A stretch of DNA of 64,000 bases, taken from Poecilobothrus nobilitatus. Lineage: Eukaryota > Arthropoda > Insecta > Diptera > Dolichopodidae. Numbering within the stretch: position 1 is the stretch's first letter; every line of letters begins with the position of its first letter. The DNA lies in NCBI GenBank assembly GCA_947095535.1, contig OX352772.1:229507196-229571195 (forward strand), written 5' to 3'. Positions 10,396-20,002 of this stretch are shown here, in pieces. The notes beneath the pieces were generated by a model that was not told the DNA's origin, searched no databases, and saw only the letters and a program-made list of their open reading frames with translations. Position numbers and translations under genes: made by a program.

Positions 10396-10447
10396 CATTG
10401 AATGCATTTCAATCTGCCTTGCAGATCATCATCAGCTACACTAAATA
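10396..10447 (-). ncRNA. hammerhead-ribozyme-like motif in Penelope-like element, copy 1
   Basis: On the minus strand CTGATGA (10435-10429) is followed by a hairpin GATCTGC-AAG-GCAGATT, then GAAA (10410-10407), then TGCATT. That fits a minimal type I hammerhead: CUGAUGA, stem II, GAAA, a two-pair stem III (AU-GC-AU) and an unpaired U. The predicted cleavage is between 10401 and 10400. Penelope-like elements are known to carry such ribozymes in their terminal repeats. Stem I looks weak (several G-U pairs, one mismatch), so activity is uncertain. Confidence 0.5.
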
Positions 10448-10851
10448 AGTAAAACGAAATCAAATATTAAGTAAATAAAACAATAACAAAATTCAGAAAT
10501 TTTTTTTCAAAAAAATAAAATAAAATTTTTTCAAATTTAAATAAAAATCTTAACAGTAATTTGCATTATCAAATGGAATATAAAATATAATTATATTAAA
10601 TTGAGCAATCCACCAATTGATGAAAAATAACATAAAAAATAAAATTCGACATTAGAAATTATTAACTTACAAAATTTAAATAATAGAAAAATTAAAGAAA
10701 ATACCAATTAAAAATGAACTACACTAATGAAAAAAGAGATGAACTAATCGGGCCATTGTCATTGTTCATATTATGCTCATTTGATTGGATAAAATAACTT
10801 TCAAAAGCGTCTAACAGATTCGGATCATTTACCTCTTTAAATAGTTTTAAA

Positions 10852-11637
10852 TTAGGTAGTGATGTTGACTATGTTGAGTGATTGTTCTGATATATGATGA
10901 GCGACAGCCGACTTATTTGGCCTATTATATTTTATATGAGAAAAATGTTCATTCCATCTTTTACTGATATTTCTTTTTATCTGACCATAATATTTGCTTT
11001 CACAATTATCACAACCTATTTCATAAATACCACCTTTCTTCAAACTTGATGTTTTATCTTTCGTCGACCCCAATAAATTTGATAATTTGTTGCGATTGGA
11101 GTAAACTATGGTCAGATTGTGTTCAGTGAAAACTTTTTTGATTTTATTTGTGATTTGTGGAACAAAAGACATACAAACTCTTTGCTATTCATTTAAACCT
11201 GCTTTTTCAATACGACTATTTTGTGAAAAAAGAGTTGTAAAATTAGCTTTACTAACTTTCTTGGCATGTTTCTCAATAAGTTTGTCAATAACTTGTTGAT
11301 TATATCCATTAATACTAGCTACTTTTTTGATATAATTATATTCTTTCAAATAAGCATCCAATTTTAAAGGTAATTGACATAACCTATGCACCATTGAATG
11401 AAAAGCAGCTAATTTATGTTGAATAGGTGTGTGGGGATCACTGATAATATATCTAAGCGTGCCAGTGGGTTTGTGGTAAATTTCAAACTCAACGGTATTG
11501 TTTACTCTATTCAACATTAAATCCAAAAAAGGGATTTTACCATTGTGTTCAATTTCATATGTGAACTTAATTGAAGCATGACGACTATTTAATACATTCA
11601 AAATATTGTGTATTTGTCTTTATTGTGTATATGTCTT
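10852..11637 (-). pseudogene. Penelope-like element: RT C-terminus plus GIY-YIG endonuclease, copy 1
   Basis: This is the C-terminal part of a Penelope-like retroelement polyprotein. It begins truncated at about 11637. The late RT region reads NVLNSRHASIKFTYEIEHNG then KIPFLDLMLN. The linker leads to SQNSRIEKAGLNE, where a single TAG (11185-11187) interrupts an otherwise open frame. The frame resumes with MSFVPQITNKIKKVF. The GIY-YIG nuclease follows: GGIYEIGCDNCESKYYGQIK, then RWNEHFSHIKYN. The cysteine pair C-x2-C and the GQ-R-EH residues are the usual Penelope features. The RT catalytic core is missing. The element nicks target DNA with this nuclease in intact copies. The hammerhead-like motif lies about 420 bp downstream, as expected for its terminal repeat. 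Confidence 0.86.
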
Positions 11638-12422
11638 TTAACTACGGCCAAAATATCCTCTATATGTATTGTTGTACTAATTGAGATCTAAAAACATTCA
11701 TATTCCTAAATATAACCATATTACTATATAATGATCAATAGGTACTTTTTTTTTATTTCAATTTACTAATGCCATAAGAGAGAATATTATCCCTCATAAT
11801 AGGCTGTACAGATTATAATATATTTCATTTTTATCAAACATTATTTATTAATGTAAATAATTAAGCAAGTTTACAAAAGTAGTGAAACAATATAATCATA
11901 ATAATTTTTATAATTATAAAATTAAAAAAGATAATGAAACTAAAACATAAAATATAAATCCAACAAAAACAAAAAAAAAAAGAGAAAACGAAAATAGCTT
12001 ATATATTATATAAATCCAGAAGATTTAAAAAAAAAAAGGTTGTAGAAGAAGTTTAAATTATCAAATTTGTTCTTTGCTATATTGGGTAATACATTTTTTT
12101 TTAAATTTATTTTTTAGTTGATTACTCCTTAAAAGTTTTTGATGGTTTGGTAAGATATTATAGAATTTCATTTCTTGATGTATCGTTGTTGAACCAAAAT
12201 GTGAAGTTCTTTTTCTATTTAGATGTATTCAATTTTGATTTCTGGTATTTATTTGGTGAAAAATGAAGTTAGTATAGATATTGGAACAGTTTATGTCATG
12301 ATTCATGAATATGAAGTTTTATGTTGAATAAATCTTTTATTAGTAACAAGTTTTGTTCACTATGCATATATTGTGTTTTTTCCGGCGGGGAGAAATAAGA
12401 CTTAGAGCAATAAACAATAAAG

Positions 12423-12670
12423 AAAAATATTAAAAAATGTTATTATTAGAATAATAAATTACAATTAGGCTTTGATTCCATTATTTTAAAAAAATAATTA
12501 GGCCTTATTTCACTTTCGAATGAGAAAGAAAGCCTAATTGGCGAAATTTCGCGATTTAACTTTATTTCTCATTCCAAAGTGAAATAAGGCCTAATTATAT
12601 TTTTTAAAATAATGGAATTAAAGCCTAATTGTAATTTATTATTCCAATAATAACATTTTTTAATATTTTT
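12423..12670. repeat. near-perfect 248-bp palindrome
   Basis: The two arms are reverse complements over about 120 bp with few mismatches, centred exactly on GCGAAATTTCGC (12541-12552). The arms carry GGCCTTATTTC and CAATTAGGC. A smaller hairpin of the same design lies at about 12995-13045. Confidence 0.88.
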
Positions 12671-12717
12671 GTTTCATAATTTAATTCTCATATATTTCAG
12701 CTAATTTAAGTAATAAA

Positions 12718-12825
12718 ATGTTTTCTGTTTTTTTGGCACATTTCAAGGGAAGTGTGAAGAGAGTTGTAAAGGAATCGGCTAAGAGAGAGGCGAAGAGTGG
12801 CTCGAAAAGGAGGGCGCGAAGGTAG
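12718..12825 (+). CDS. possible 35-residue basic ORF inside the palindromic element, copy 1
   Basis: Reads MFSVFLAHFKGSVKRVVKES, then a lysine/arginine-rich end with KREAKSGSKRRARR, stopping at TAG 12823-12825. It lies in a GC-richer patch (12718-12860) unlike the rest of the element. A pyrimidine-rich stretch ending TATATTTCAG sits just upstream at about 12690-12700, like a 3' splice site. It may be a captured exon or chance. I do not recognise the protein. Confidence 0.25.
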   Translation: MFSVFLAHFKGSVKRVVKESAKREAKSGSKRRARR

Positions 12826-13911
12826 TGGCTCGAAGGACAAGGCTGACCAGAATATAGAAAATTGTTTGAAACCTGTTAAAAATATTCAGATTTTACAGAC
12901 AGCTACAAATTTGTAATTGGAATGATATAATAATAATATTTCTAAAGTGAAATAAGGCCTATAGGCTTTAATTCTCTTTGAAATGAGAAATAAGGCCTAC
13001 CGCGAAATTTTACGAATTAGGCCTTATTTCTCAACTCAAATGTGAAATAAGGCCTATTAGGCCTTATTGCTCTAGGCTTTATATCCCCCCGCCGTTTTTT
13101 CCCTCCACCTGTAATTATGCAAGCTTTTTATTGATTTATTTTGAATTCTTGGATTTCATCAATTATTTGTTTAGTTGCAATACCCCATAGTTTTATACCA
13201 TAACTTATATGGCAATGCAAAAGCCCATTATATACTGATGATTGTTACCACACTATTTGGTAACAATTCTAAAATCTTATTGAATGCACCAACAATAGAT
13301 GAATGTTTTTTACAAAGGCAGGAAGCGAATATTCCATTTCAATTTGATATCAATCTAAATCCCTAAATATGTAAATTCATTTACTAGCTCTAATGAATTC
13401 GTTAAGATTTTGATGTTGAGTATCGAAGGCGAAGTCAGTTACCAAATATTTTGTTTTTTTATGTTGATTGATAATTTTTGTATAGTCATCCAACAGTATA
13501 GTTTGTTTATCTCGGAGTTAATTTTTAAAATACGTTATAACTTTTAGCATGGAAATTAAGGCAAACATCATCGGCAAATAATATTATTTCTGCATCAAGG
13601 CTAATATTAATTATGTTATCTATAAAAATTTTAAATAATAATGGACCAAGTATACTATCCTGTAAGGTAAGGTACCTTTTCTTTTGTGCTTATTTTTGAT
13701 CCTATCTGAGTAAATTGTGATCGTTGGTTTAAATAAGAAGTAAACCATTTGTATGCTAACCCTTTGATACCAGAACATTGCAATTTCTTCAATAATATAT
13801 TATGATCAACAGTATGAAATGCTTTTGTTAAGTCCAAGAATAATACCAATACTGCTTTCTTATTATCTTTAAATTTTTATTCAAAATAAATAACTTCTTT
13901 TAAATTAACAA

Positions 13912-13963
13912 CATTGAATGCATTTCAATCTGCCTTGCAGATCATCATCAGCTACACTAAATA
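13912..13963 (-). ncRNA. hammerhead-ribozyme-like motif, copy 2
   Basis: Second copy of the motif at 10396-10447, with the same core and stem II, inside the duplicated segment. Confidence 0.5.
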
Positions 13964-14367
13964 AGTAAAACGAAATCAAATATTAAGTAAATAAAACAAT
14001 AACAAAATTCAGAAATTTTTTTTCAAAAAAATAAAATAAAATTTCTTCAAATTTAAATAAAAATCTTAACAGTAATTTGCATTATCAAATGGAATATAAA
14101 ATATAATTATATTAAATTGAGCAATCCACCAATTGATGAAAAATAACATAAAAAATAAAATTCGACATTAGAAAATATTAACTTACAAAATTTAAATAAT
14201 AGAAAAATTAAAGAAAATACCAATTAAAAATGAACTACACTAATGAAAAAAGAAATGAACTAATCGGGCCATTGTCATTGTTCATATTATGCTCATTTGA
14301 TTGGATAAAATAACTTTCAAAAGCTTCTAACAGATTCGGATCATTTACCTCTTTAAATAGTTTTAAA

Positions 14368-15153
14368 TTAGGTAGTGATGTTGACTATGTTGAGTGATTG
14401 TTCTGATATATGATGAGCGACAGCCGACTTATTTGGCCTATTATATTTTATATGAGAAAAATGTTCATTCCATCTTTTACTGATATTTCTTTTTATCTGA
14501 CCATAATATTTGCTTTCACAATTATCACAACCTATTTCATAAATACCACCTTTCTTCAAACTTGATGTTTTATCTTTCGTCGACCCCAATAAATTTGATA
14601 ATTTGTTGCGATTGGAGTAAACTATGGTCAGATTGTGTTCAGTGAAAACTTTTTTGATTTTATTTGTGATTTGTGGAACAAAAGACATACAAACTCTTTG
14701 CTATTCATTTAAACCTGCTTTTTCAATACGACTATTTTGTGAAAAAAGAGTTGTAAAATTAGCTTTACTAACTTTCTTGGCATGTTTCTCAATAAGTTTG
14801 TCAATAACTTGTTGATTATATCCATTAATACTAGCTACTTTTTTGATATAATTATATTCTTTCAAATAAGCATCCAATTTTAAAGGTAATTGACATAACC
14901 TATGCACCATTGAATGAAAAGCAGCTAATTTATGTTGAATAGGTGTGTGGGGATCACTGATAATATATCTAAGCGTGCCAGTGGGTTTGTGGTAAATTTC
15001 AAACTCAACGGTATTGTTTACTCTATTCAACATTAAATCCAAAAAAGGGATTTTACCATTGTGTTCAATTTCATATGTGAACTTAATTGAAGCATGACGA
15101 CTATTTAATACATTCAAAATATTGTGTATTTGTCTTTATTGTGTATATGTCTT
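14368..15153 (-). pseudogene. Penelope-like element: RT C-terminus plus GIY-YIG endonuclease, copy 2
   Basis: Duplicate of 10852-11637; the same translated protein, including the same single TAG between AGLNE and QRVCMSF. The stop therefore predates the duplication. Truncated at the same 5' position. Confidence 0.86.
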
Positions 15154-15939
15154 TTAACTACGGCCAAAATATCCTCTATATGTATTGTTGTACTAATTGA
15201 GATCTAAAAACATTCATATTCCTAAATATAACCATATTACTATATAATGATCAATAGGTACTTTTTTTTTATTTCAATTTACTAATGCCATAAGAGAGAA
15301 TATTATCCCTCATAATAGGCTGTACAGATTATAATATATTTCATTTTTATCAAACATTATTTATTAATGTAAATAATTAAGCAAGTTTACAAAAGTAGTG
15401 AAACAATATAATCATAATAATTTTTATAATTATAAAATTAAAAAAGATAATGAAACTAAAACATAAAATATAAATCCAACAAAAACAAAAAAAAAAAAAG
15501 AGAAAACGAAAATAGCTTATATATTATATAAATCCAGAAGATTTAAAAAAAAAAGGTTGTAGAAGAAGTTTAAATTATCAAATTTGTTCTTTGCTATATT
15601 GAGTAATACATTTTTTTTTAAATTTATTTTTTAGTTGATTACTCCTTAAAAGTTTTTGATGGTTTGGTAAGATATTATAGAATTTCATTTCTTGATGTAT
15701 CGTTGTTGAACCAAAATGTGAAGTTCTTTTTCTATTTAGATGTATTCAATTTTGATTTCTGGTATTTATTTGGTGAAAAATGAAGTTAGTATAGATATTG
15801 GAACAGTTTATGTCATGATTCATGAATATGAAGTTTTATGTTGAATAAATCTTTTATTAGTAACAAGTTTTGTTCACTATGCATATATTGTGTTTTTTCC
15901 GGCGGGGAGAAATAAGACTTAGAGCAATAAACAATAAAG

Positions 15940-16187
15940 AAAAATATTAAAAAATGTTATTATTGGAATAATAAATTACAATTAGGCTTTGATTCCATTA
16001 TTTTAAAAAAATAATTAGGCCTTATTTCACTTTCGAATGAGAAAGAAAGCCTAATTGGCGAAATTTCGCGATTTAACTTTATTTCTCATTCCAAAGTGAA
16101 ATAAGGCCTAATTATATTTTTTAAAATAATGGAATTAAAGCCTAATTGTAATTTATTATTCCAATAATAACATTTTTTAATATTTTT
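15940..16187. repeat. near-perfect 248-bp palindrome, copy 2
   Basis: Duplicate of the palindrome at 12423-12670, centred on GCGAAATTTCGC at 16058-16069. Confidence 0.88.
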
Positions 16188-16234
16188 GTTTCATAATTTA
16201 ATTCTCATATATTTCAGCTTATTTAAGTAATAAA

Positions 16235-16342
16235 ATGTTTTCTGTTTTTTTGGCACATTTCAAGGGAAGTGTGAAGAGAGTTGTGAAGGAATCGGCTAAG
16301 AGAGAGGCGAAGAGTGGCTCGAAAAGGAGGGCGCGAAGGTAG
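16235..16342 (+). CDS. possible 35-residue basic ORF inside the palindromic element, copy 2
   Basis: Second copy of the ORF at 12718-12825, with the same reading. One synonymous change is visible (GTGAAG for GTAAAG). Confidence 0.25.
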   Translation: MFSVFLAHFKGSVKRVVKESAKREAKSGSKRRARR

Positions 16343-19139
16343 TGGCTCGAAAGACAAGGCTGACCAGAATATAGAAAATTGTTTGAAACCTGTTAAAAAT
16401 ATTCAGATTTTACAGACAGCTACAAATTTGTAATTGGAATGATATAATAATAATATTTCTAAAGTGAAATAAGGCCTATAGGCTTTAATTCTCTTTGAAA
16501 TGAGAAATAAGGCCTACCGCGAAATTTTACGAATTAGGCCTTATTTCTCAACTCAAATGTGAAATAAGGCCTATTAGGCCTTATTGCTCTAGGCTTTATA
16601 TCCCCCCGCCGTTTTTTCCCTCCACCTGTAATTATGCAAGCTTTTTATTGATTTATTTTGAATTCTTGGATTTCATCAATTATTTGTTTAGTTGCAATAC
16701 CCCATAGTTTTATACCATAACTTATATGGCAATGCAAAAGCCCATTATATACTGATGATTGTTACCACACTATTTGGTAACAATTCTAAAATCTTATTGA
16801 ATACACCAACAATAGATGAATGTTTTTTACAAAGGCAGGAAGCGAATATTCCATTTCAATTTGATATCAATCCAAATCCCTAAATATGTAAATTCATTTA
16901 CTAGCTCTAATGAATTCGTTAAGATTTTGATGTTGAGTATCGAAGGCGAAGTCAGTTACCAAATATTTTGTTTTTTTATGTTGATTGATAATTTTTGTAT
17001 AGTCATCCAACAGTATAGTTTGTTTATCTCGGAGTTAATTTTTAAAATACGTTATAACTTTTAGCATGGAAAATAAGGCAAACATCATCGGCAAATAATA
17101 TTATTTCTGCATCAAGGCTAATATTAATTATGTTATCTATAAAAATTTTAAATAATAATGGACCAAGTATACTATCCTGTAAGGTAAGTTACCTTTTCTT
17201 TTGTGCTTATTTTTGATCCTATCTGAGTAAATTGTGATCGTTGGTTTAAATAAGAAGTAAACCATTTGTATGCTAACCCTTTGATACCAGAACATTGCAA
17301 TTTCTTCAATAATATATTATGATCAACAGTATCAAATGCTTTTGTTAAGTCCAAGAATAATACCAATACTGCTTTCTTATTATCTTTTAAATTTTGTATA
17401 GTAGTTATCATGTCAACCACTGCAATCTTTGAATTAGATTTTATTCTAAAACCATATTGATGTTTGGAAAGCAGATTATTAGTTTCCAGAAATGAGCTAA
17501 GTTGTTTGTTAATTACTTTTTTCATTATTTTAGACAAAGCAGGTGCCAGACAAATAGGCCTGTAATTATATGAGTCATTTGTACAACCAGATTTAAAAAT
17601 TGGTATTATTTTTCCGATTTTAAGTTGTTCTGGAACTATGCTTTCTCTTAAAGATTTGTTCACATATATTCTCATTACACATAGATATTCATTACATATT
17701 TTTAACATATTCGTAGATATATTTAAAAAATCAACCAAATTAGAGTTTTTTAATTTTTTTATAATATTAGATATTTCATATTTATCCATATTTTCAAATT
17801 TAAATTATTTGTTAGTTTTGAAATTTGTGTAAAATAATTTATTATTACATTTCAGGGCCAGCGTTTCTTCAATAGTAGCAAAATAGTGATTTAACTCGTT
17901 TATTTTATTTTGAGCTTCAATATCACACATTCCTTTCAATAAAAAGGCTTTATTTTTATTACTATTCCTTCTATAAATTACCTCATTTATGGAATCCCAG
18001 ATCTTAGACGAATTATCTTTACTATTCTTAAATTTCTTTTCGTAGTAATTTTTTTTTTTTTTCACGCATACTCTATTACGGTAATATTTGTATAGACGTT
18101 TTAAGTCAGTATTTGATACATCTCTGATCCATTGTGAGTACCAAATTTCTTTACATTTTGTAATTAAGATAAGATCCTTATCTATCCATTTTTTATTATT
18201 TTTATTGTTATAATTAATGATTTTATATTTTGAAGCTTTATCTTTTTTCTTATTTAATTTCAATATAAATTCGGATAAAGTTTCTTCACAATTTTTTTCA
18301 TCATTTAGAATTATTGAATCACGTGATAATAATCTTTTCAAAACATTTATATTTGTACAGCGTGTTGTCCCATCTATTTTTTCTGCATTGTCTATCTCAT
18401 TCCTATTAAGACATTTCGATACTTTAATTATAATGACATTATGATCTAAAATGTCAATAGCGACATGTGATAACATAATCTCATCATTAATATTATTTTG
18501 TAAACAAGTGATCTACAGAAGTTTTAGATAAATTTCTAGATATAATATTATCATTACATATATAAAAAGAGTGCTTAATGTTAATGAGTTTTTATAATTG
18601 TTAATTTTGTTTGTATTTTAAAATAAATTTAAATTAAAATCACCTGTAATATATGCTTCAATTGAGTATTTAGATTCCAAAATACATTTTTCAGTTAAAA
18701 AATTATTAAAAGTTTCATTTAGTTCTGACGGAACTCTGTAAACATTTATTATGATAAAGAATTTATTTTTTTTTTAATTTTTACACTTAAAAAGCTATCA
18801 TTGTTATTACTGAATGAATACAGTGTGTCAAAGTTTAATTTCTTGTTGATAAAGATTCCACAACCACCGTCAATTTTATCTGGGCGACATGAGTAAATAG
18901 ATTGAAAATTTAAAAAATTGTAGTATTTTGTTTCATCATTTTTCAGCCATGTTTCAGTAATGAAAATTACATCAATAGAATTTTTTAGATTTAAAAAATA
19001 CTTGAAAGATTAAAATATTTAAAAGATATTTAGATTTAATCTCCAACTTATCAATTGTGTGTTGTTATGATGATTTAAACTTCCTTCACTTATTGTATTT
19101 AAGCTTTTGTTAATTGGGTTGACCAAAAATGGGTTTGTA

Positions 19140-19987
19140 TTATTGTTTTATACGATTATTTATTATATCAATGTTTTGCACAAAAATAATTTTACTTTTG
19201 GAGTCTTTTCGAATAAAAATCTTTCCTTCCTTAATCCAAGCGTAAGCAACATGATTTTGCCTTTTTAAATCTCTGGCTCTTTTAAATATATAACTATAAT
19301 AGTTTGTTAAGCATTCATTTATAAATACAGGTTGATTACTGTTATCTTTTAGCACCATTCCTGTGTATAAGTAGTTCTTTTTCACTTTTTGTTCTTTGTA
19401 TAATTTAGTAGTTTAAACTTAGGATTTTTATGCATAAAATCTATCACAATTGCAGGTGGTCCAGCTGATTCATTTAAATTTTTTACTTCATTATTTTTTC
19501 TATAAATTTCTTTACCGAAATTTCGAACACCACTTGTATTGAATGACTTAATTTTTCCTGTTTTTGTTCATTCTTTTTTATTGACATACGATTCAATTCT
19601 GTTTTTAAGTTATCAACTTCATTATATGGATCAGTGTTTTCAGAAATAAGTTTTTCGGCAATATTTTTATAGTCATTTATAGTTGTTTTTAAATTGTTGA
19701 CTTCATTTTCAAGTGATTCGTTTTTTAGTAGTGATACATCTAGTTTTTTACTCAAATTTTCAATGCTACTTGTTGAATCAATATTGTTATTATTATTTTT
19801 TAAAATACTATTTTAACCATTATTAGCAACACTATCACTAGCAATAAATTCTATGTTATTTATAGAAGCAGACATTTTTTATGAAGTGGTTTTCTGCAAT
19901 CACCATCACAATTATAAAATTATTTCCACTATTTTTACAAATTAATTTACATTTATCACAAAACGATGTTGAATTGTCGTCCACCAT
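19140..19987 (-). pseudogene. LINE L3 ORF1: PHD-like finger, coiled coil, FP-like C-terminus
   Basis: Start MVDDNSTSFCDKCKLICKN at 19987. A cysteine-rich start continues after a frameshift as NCDGDCRKPLHKKC, a PHD-like (C4HC3-type) pattern. A stop lies in SVANNG*NSILK. A coiled-coil stretch follows (KNESLENEVNNLKTTINDYK). The C-terminal part reads GPPAIVIDFMHKNPKFKLL, then PVFINECLTNYYSYIFKRAR and AYAWIKEGKIFIRKDSKSKI. That end resembles the Baculo_FP-like domain of LINE ORF1 proteins. It would bind element RNA. It is broken by at least two frameshifts and one stop. Confidence 0.8.
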
Positions 19988-20002
19988 GATTGAAACTGAT
20001 CA

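Larger units (their letters stand above)
12383..13094. mobile_element. 712-bp palindromic non-autonomous DNA element, copy 1
   Basis: Ends CGGCGGGG and CCCCGCCG, followed inside by imperfect inverted copies of TAGAGCAATAA. A 7-bp TTTTTTC flanks both sides (12376-12382, 13095-13101), and the LINE L3 frame is interrupted exactly there. The interior holds two hairpin modules built on AATAAGGCCTAA and a non-palindromic middle with a small ORF. No transposase. I cannot assign a superfamily. Confidence 0.8.
10355..13870. repeat. 3.5-kb tandem segmental duplication, copy 1
   Basis: This 3516-bp segment is repeated at once as 13871-17387, with very few differences. It holds a Penelope-like fragment, the 3' part of LINE L3 and a 712-bp palindromic DNA element. 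At the joint (13861-13880) the LINE frame breaks off in ATCTTTAAATTTT and the Penelope-side sequence restarts. In copy 2 the LINE simply continues. The shared AAATTT suggests microhomology. Confidence 0.93.
12061..13870 (-). pseudogene. LINE L3 ORF2, 3' part only (duplicate copy), split by a DNA element
   Basis: This is the RT-to-C-terminus part of LINE L3, cut off at 13870 by the duplication joint. RT motifs LFLDLTKAFHTVDHNILLKK and GLAYKWFTSYLNQRSQFTQI are clear. FADDVCLIF lies near 13570. The C-terminus reads YGIKLWGIATKQIIDEIQEF just above the DNA element (12383-13094), and resumes below it as KRTSHFGSTTIHQEMKFYNI, ending at TGA 12061-12063. Many stops and shifts lie between. Copy 1 reads AFHTVDH where copy 2 has AFDTVDH. 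The region 11640-12060 is 3' untranslated sequence with A-runs. Confidence 0.8.
15900..16611. mobile_element. 712-bp palindromic non-autonomous DNA element, copy 2
   Basis: Duplicate of 12383-13094 within the 3.5-kb repeat. It has the same length, ends and TTTTTTC flanks. Confidence 0.8.
13871..17387. repeat. 3.5-kb tandem segmental duplication, copy 2
   Basis: Second copy of 10355-13870, with its LINE continuing intact beyond 17387. Differences are a few substitutions (for example ...ATTGGAATAAT at about 15964 against ATTAGAATAAT at about 12446) and A-run length changes, so the duplication is recent. Confidence 0.93.
15578..19130 (-). pseudogene. LINE L3 ORF2: endonuclease and reverse transcriptase, broken
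   Basis: Endonuclease: FITETWLKNDETKYYNF at about 18960, then GGCGIFINKKLNFDTL, then YITGDFNLNLF near 18640. A linker (17805-18476) contains KWIDKDLILITKCKEIWYSQ. RT (17172-17789): SYNYRPICLAPALSKIMKKV, then KHQYGFRIKSNSK, then LFLDLTKAFDTVDHNILLKK. FADDVCLIF follows at about 17085. The C-terminal tail reads KRTSHFGSTTIHQEMKFYNI, ending at TGA 15578-15580. Several frameshifts and stops separate these blocks. An intact copy would nick the target and reverse transcribe its RNA there. Clade beyond jockey/CR1-like is not resolved by eye. Confidence 0.84.
15578..20002 (-). mobile_element. LINE L3 (jockey/CR1-like), nearly full-length but decayed
   Basis: Two-ORF non-LTR retrotransposon on the minus strand, ORF1 at 19140-19987 and ORF2 at 15578-19130. 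The palindromic DNA element at 15900-16611 interrupts ORF2. LINE L4's poly-A end (20003-20013) abuts its 5' side just above the ORF1 start, so L4 landed in the L3 leader. Confidence 0.82.

Noticed and set aside
11108..11299. 63-codon plus ORF opposite the Penelope-like gene (also 14624)
   Set aside because: Shadow of the GIY-YIG/RT frame on the other strand.
12361..12400. 8-bp target duplication (hAT-like) at the palindromic element
   Set aside because: An 8-bp alignment does not match; only 7 bp (TTTTTTC) does, and the T-run makes even that soft.
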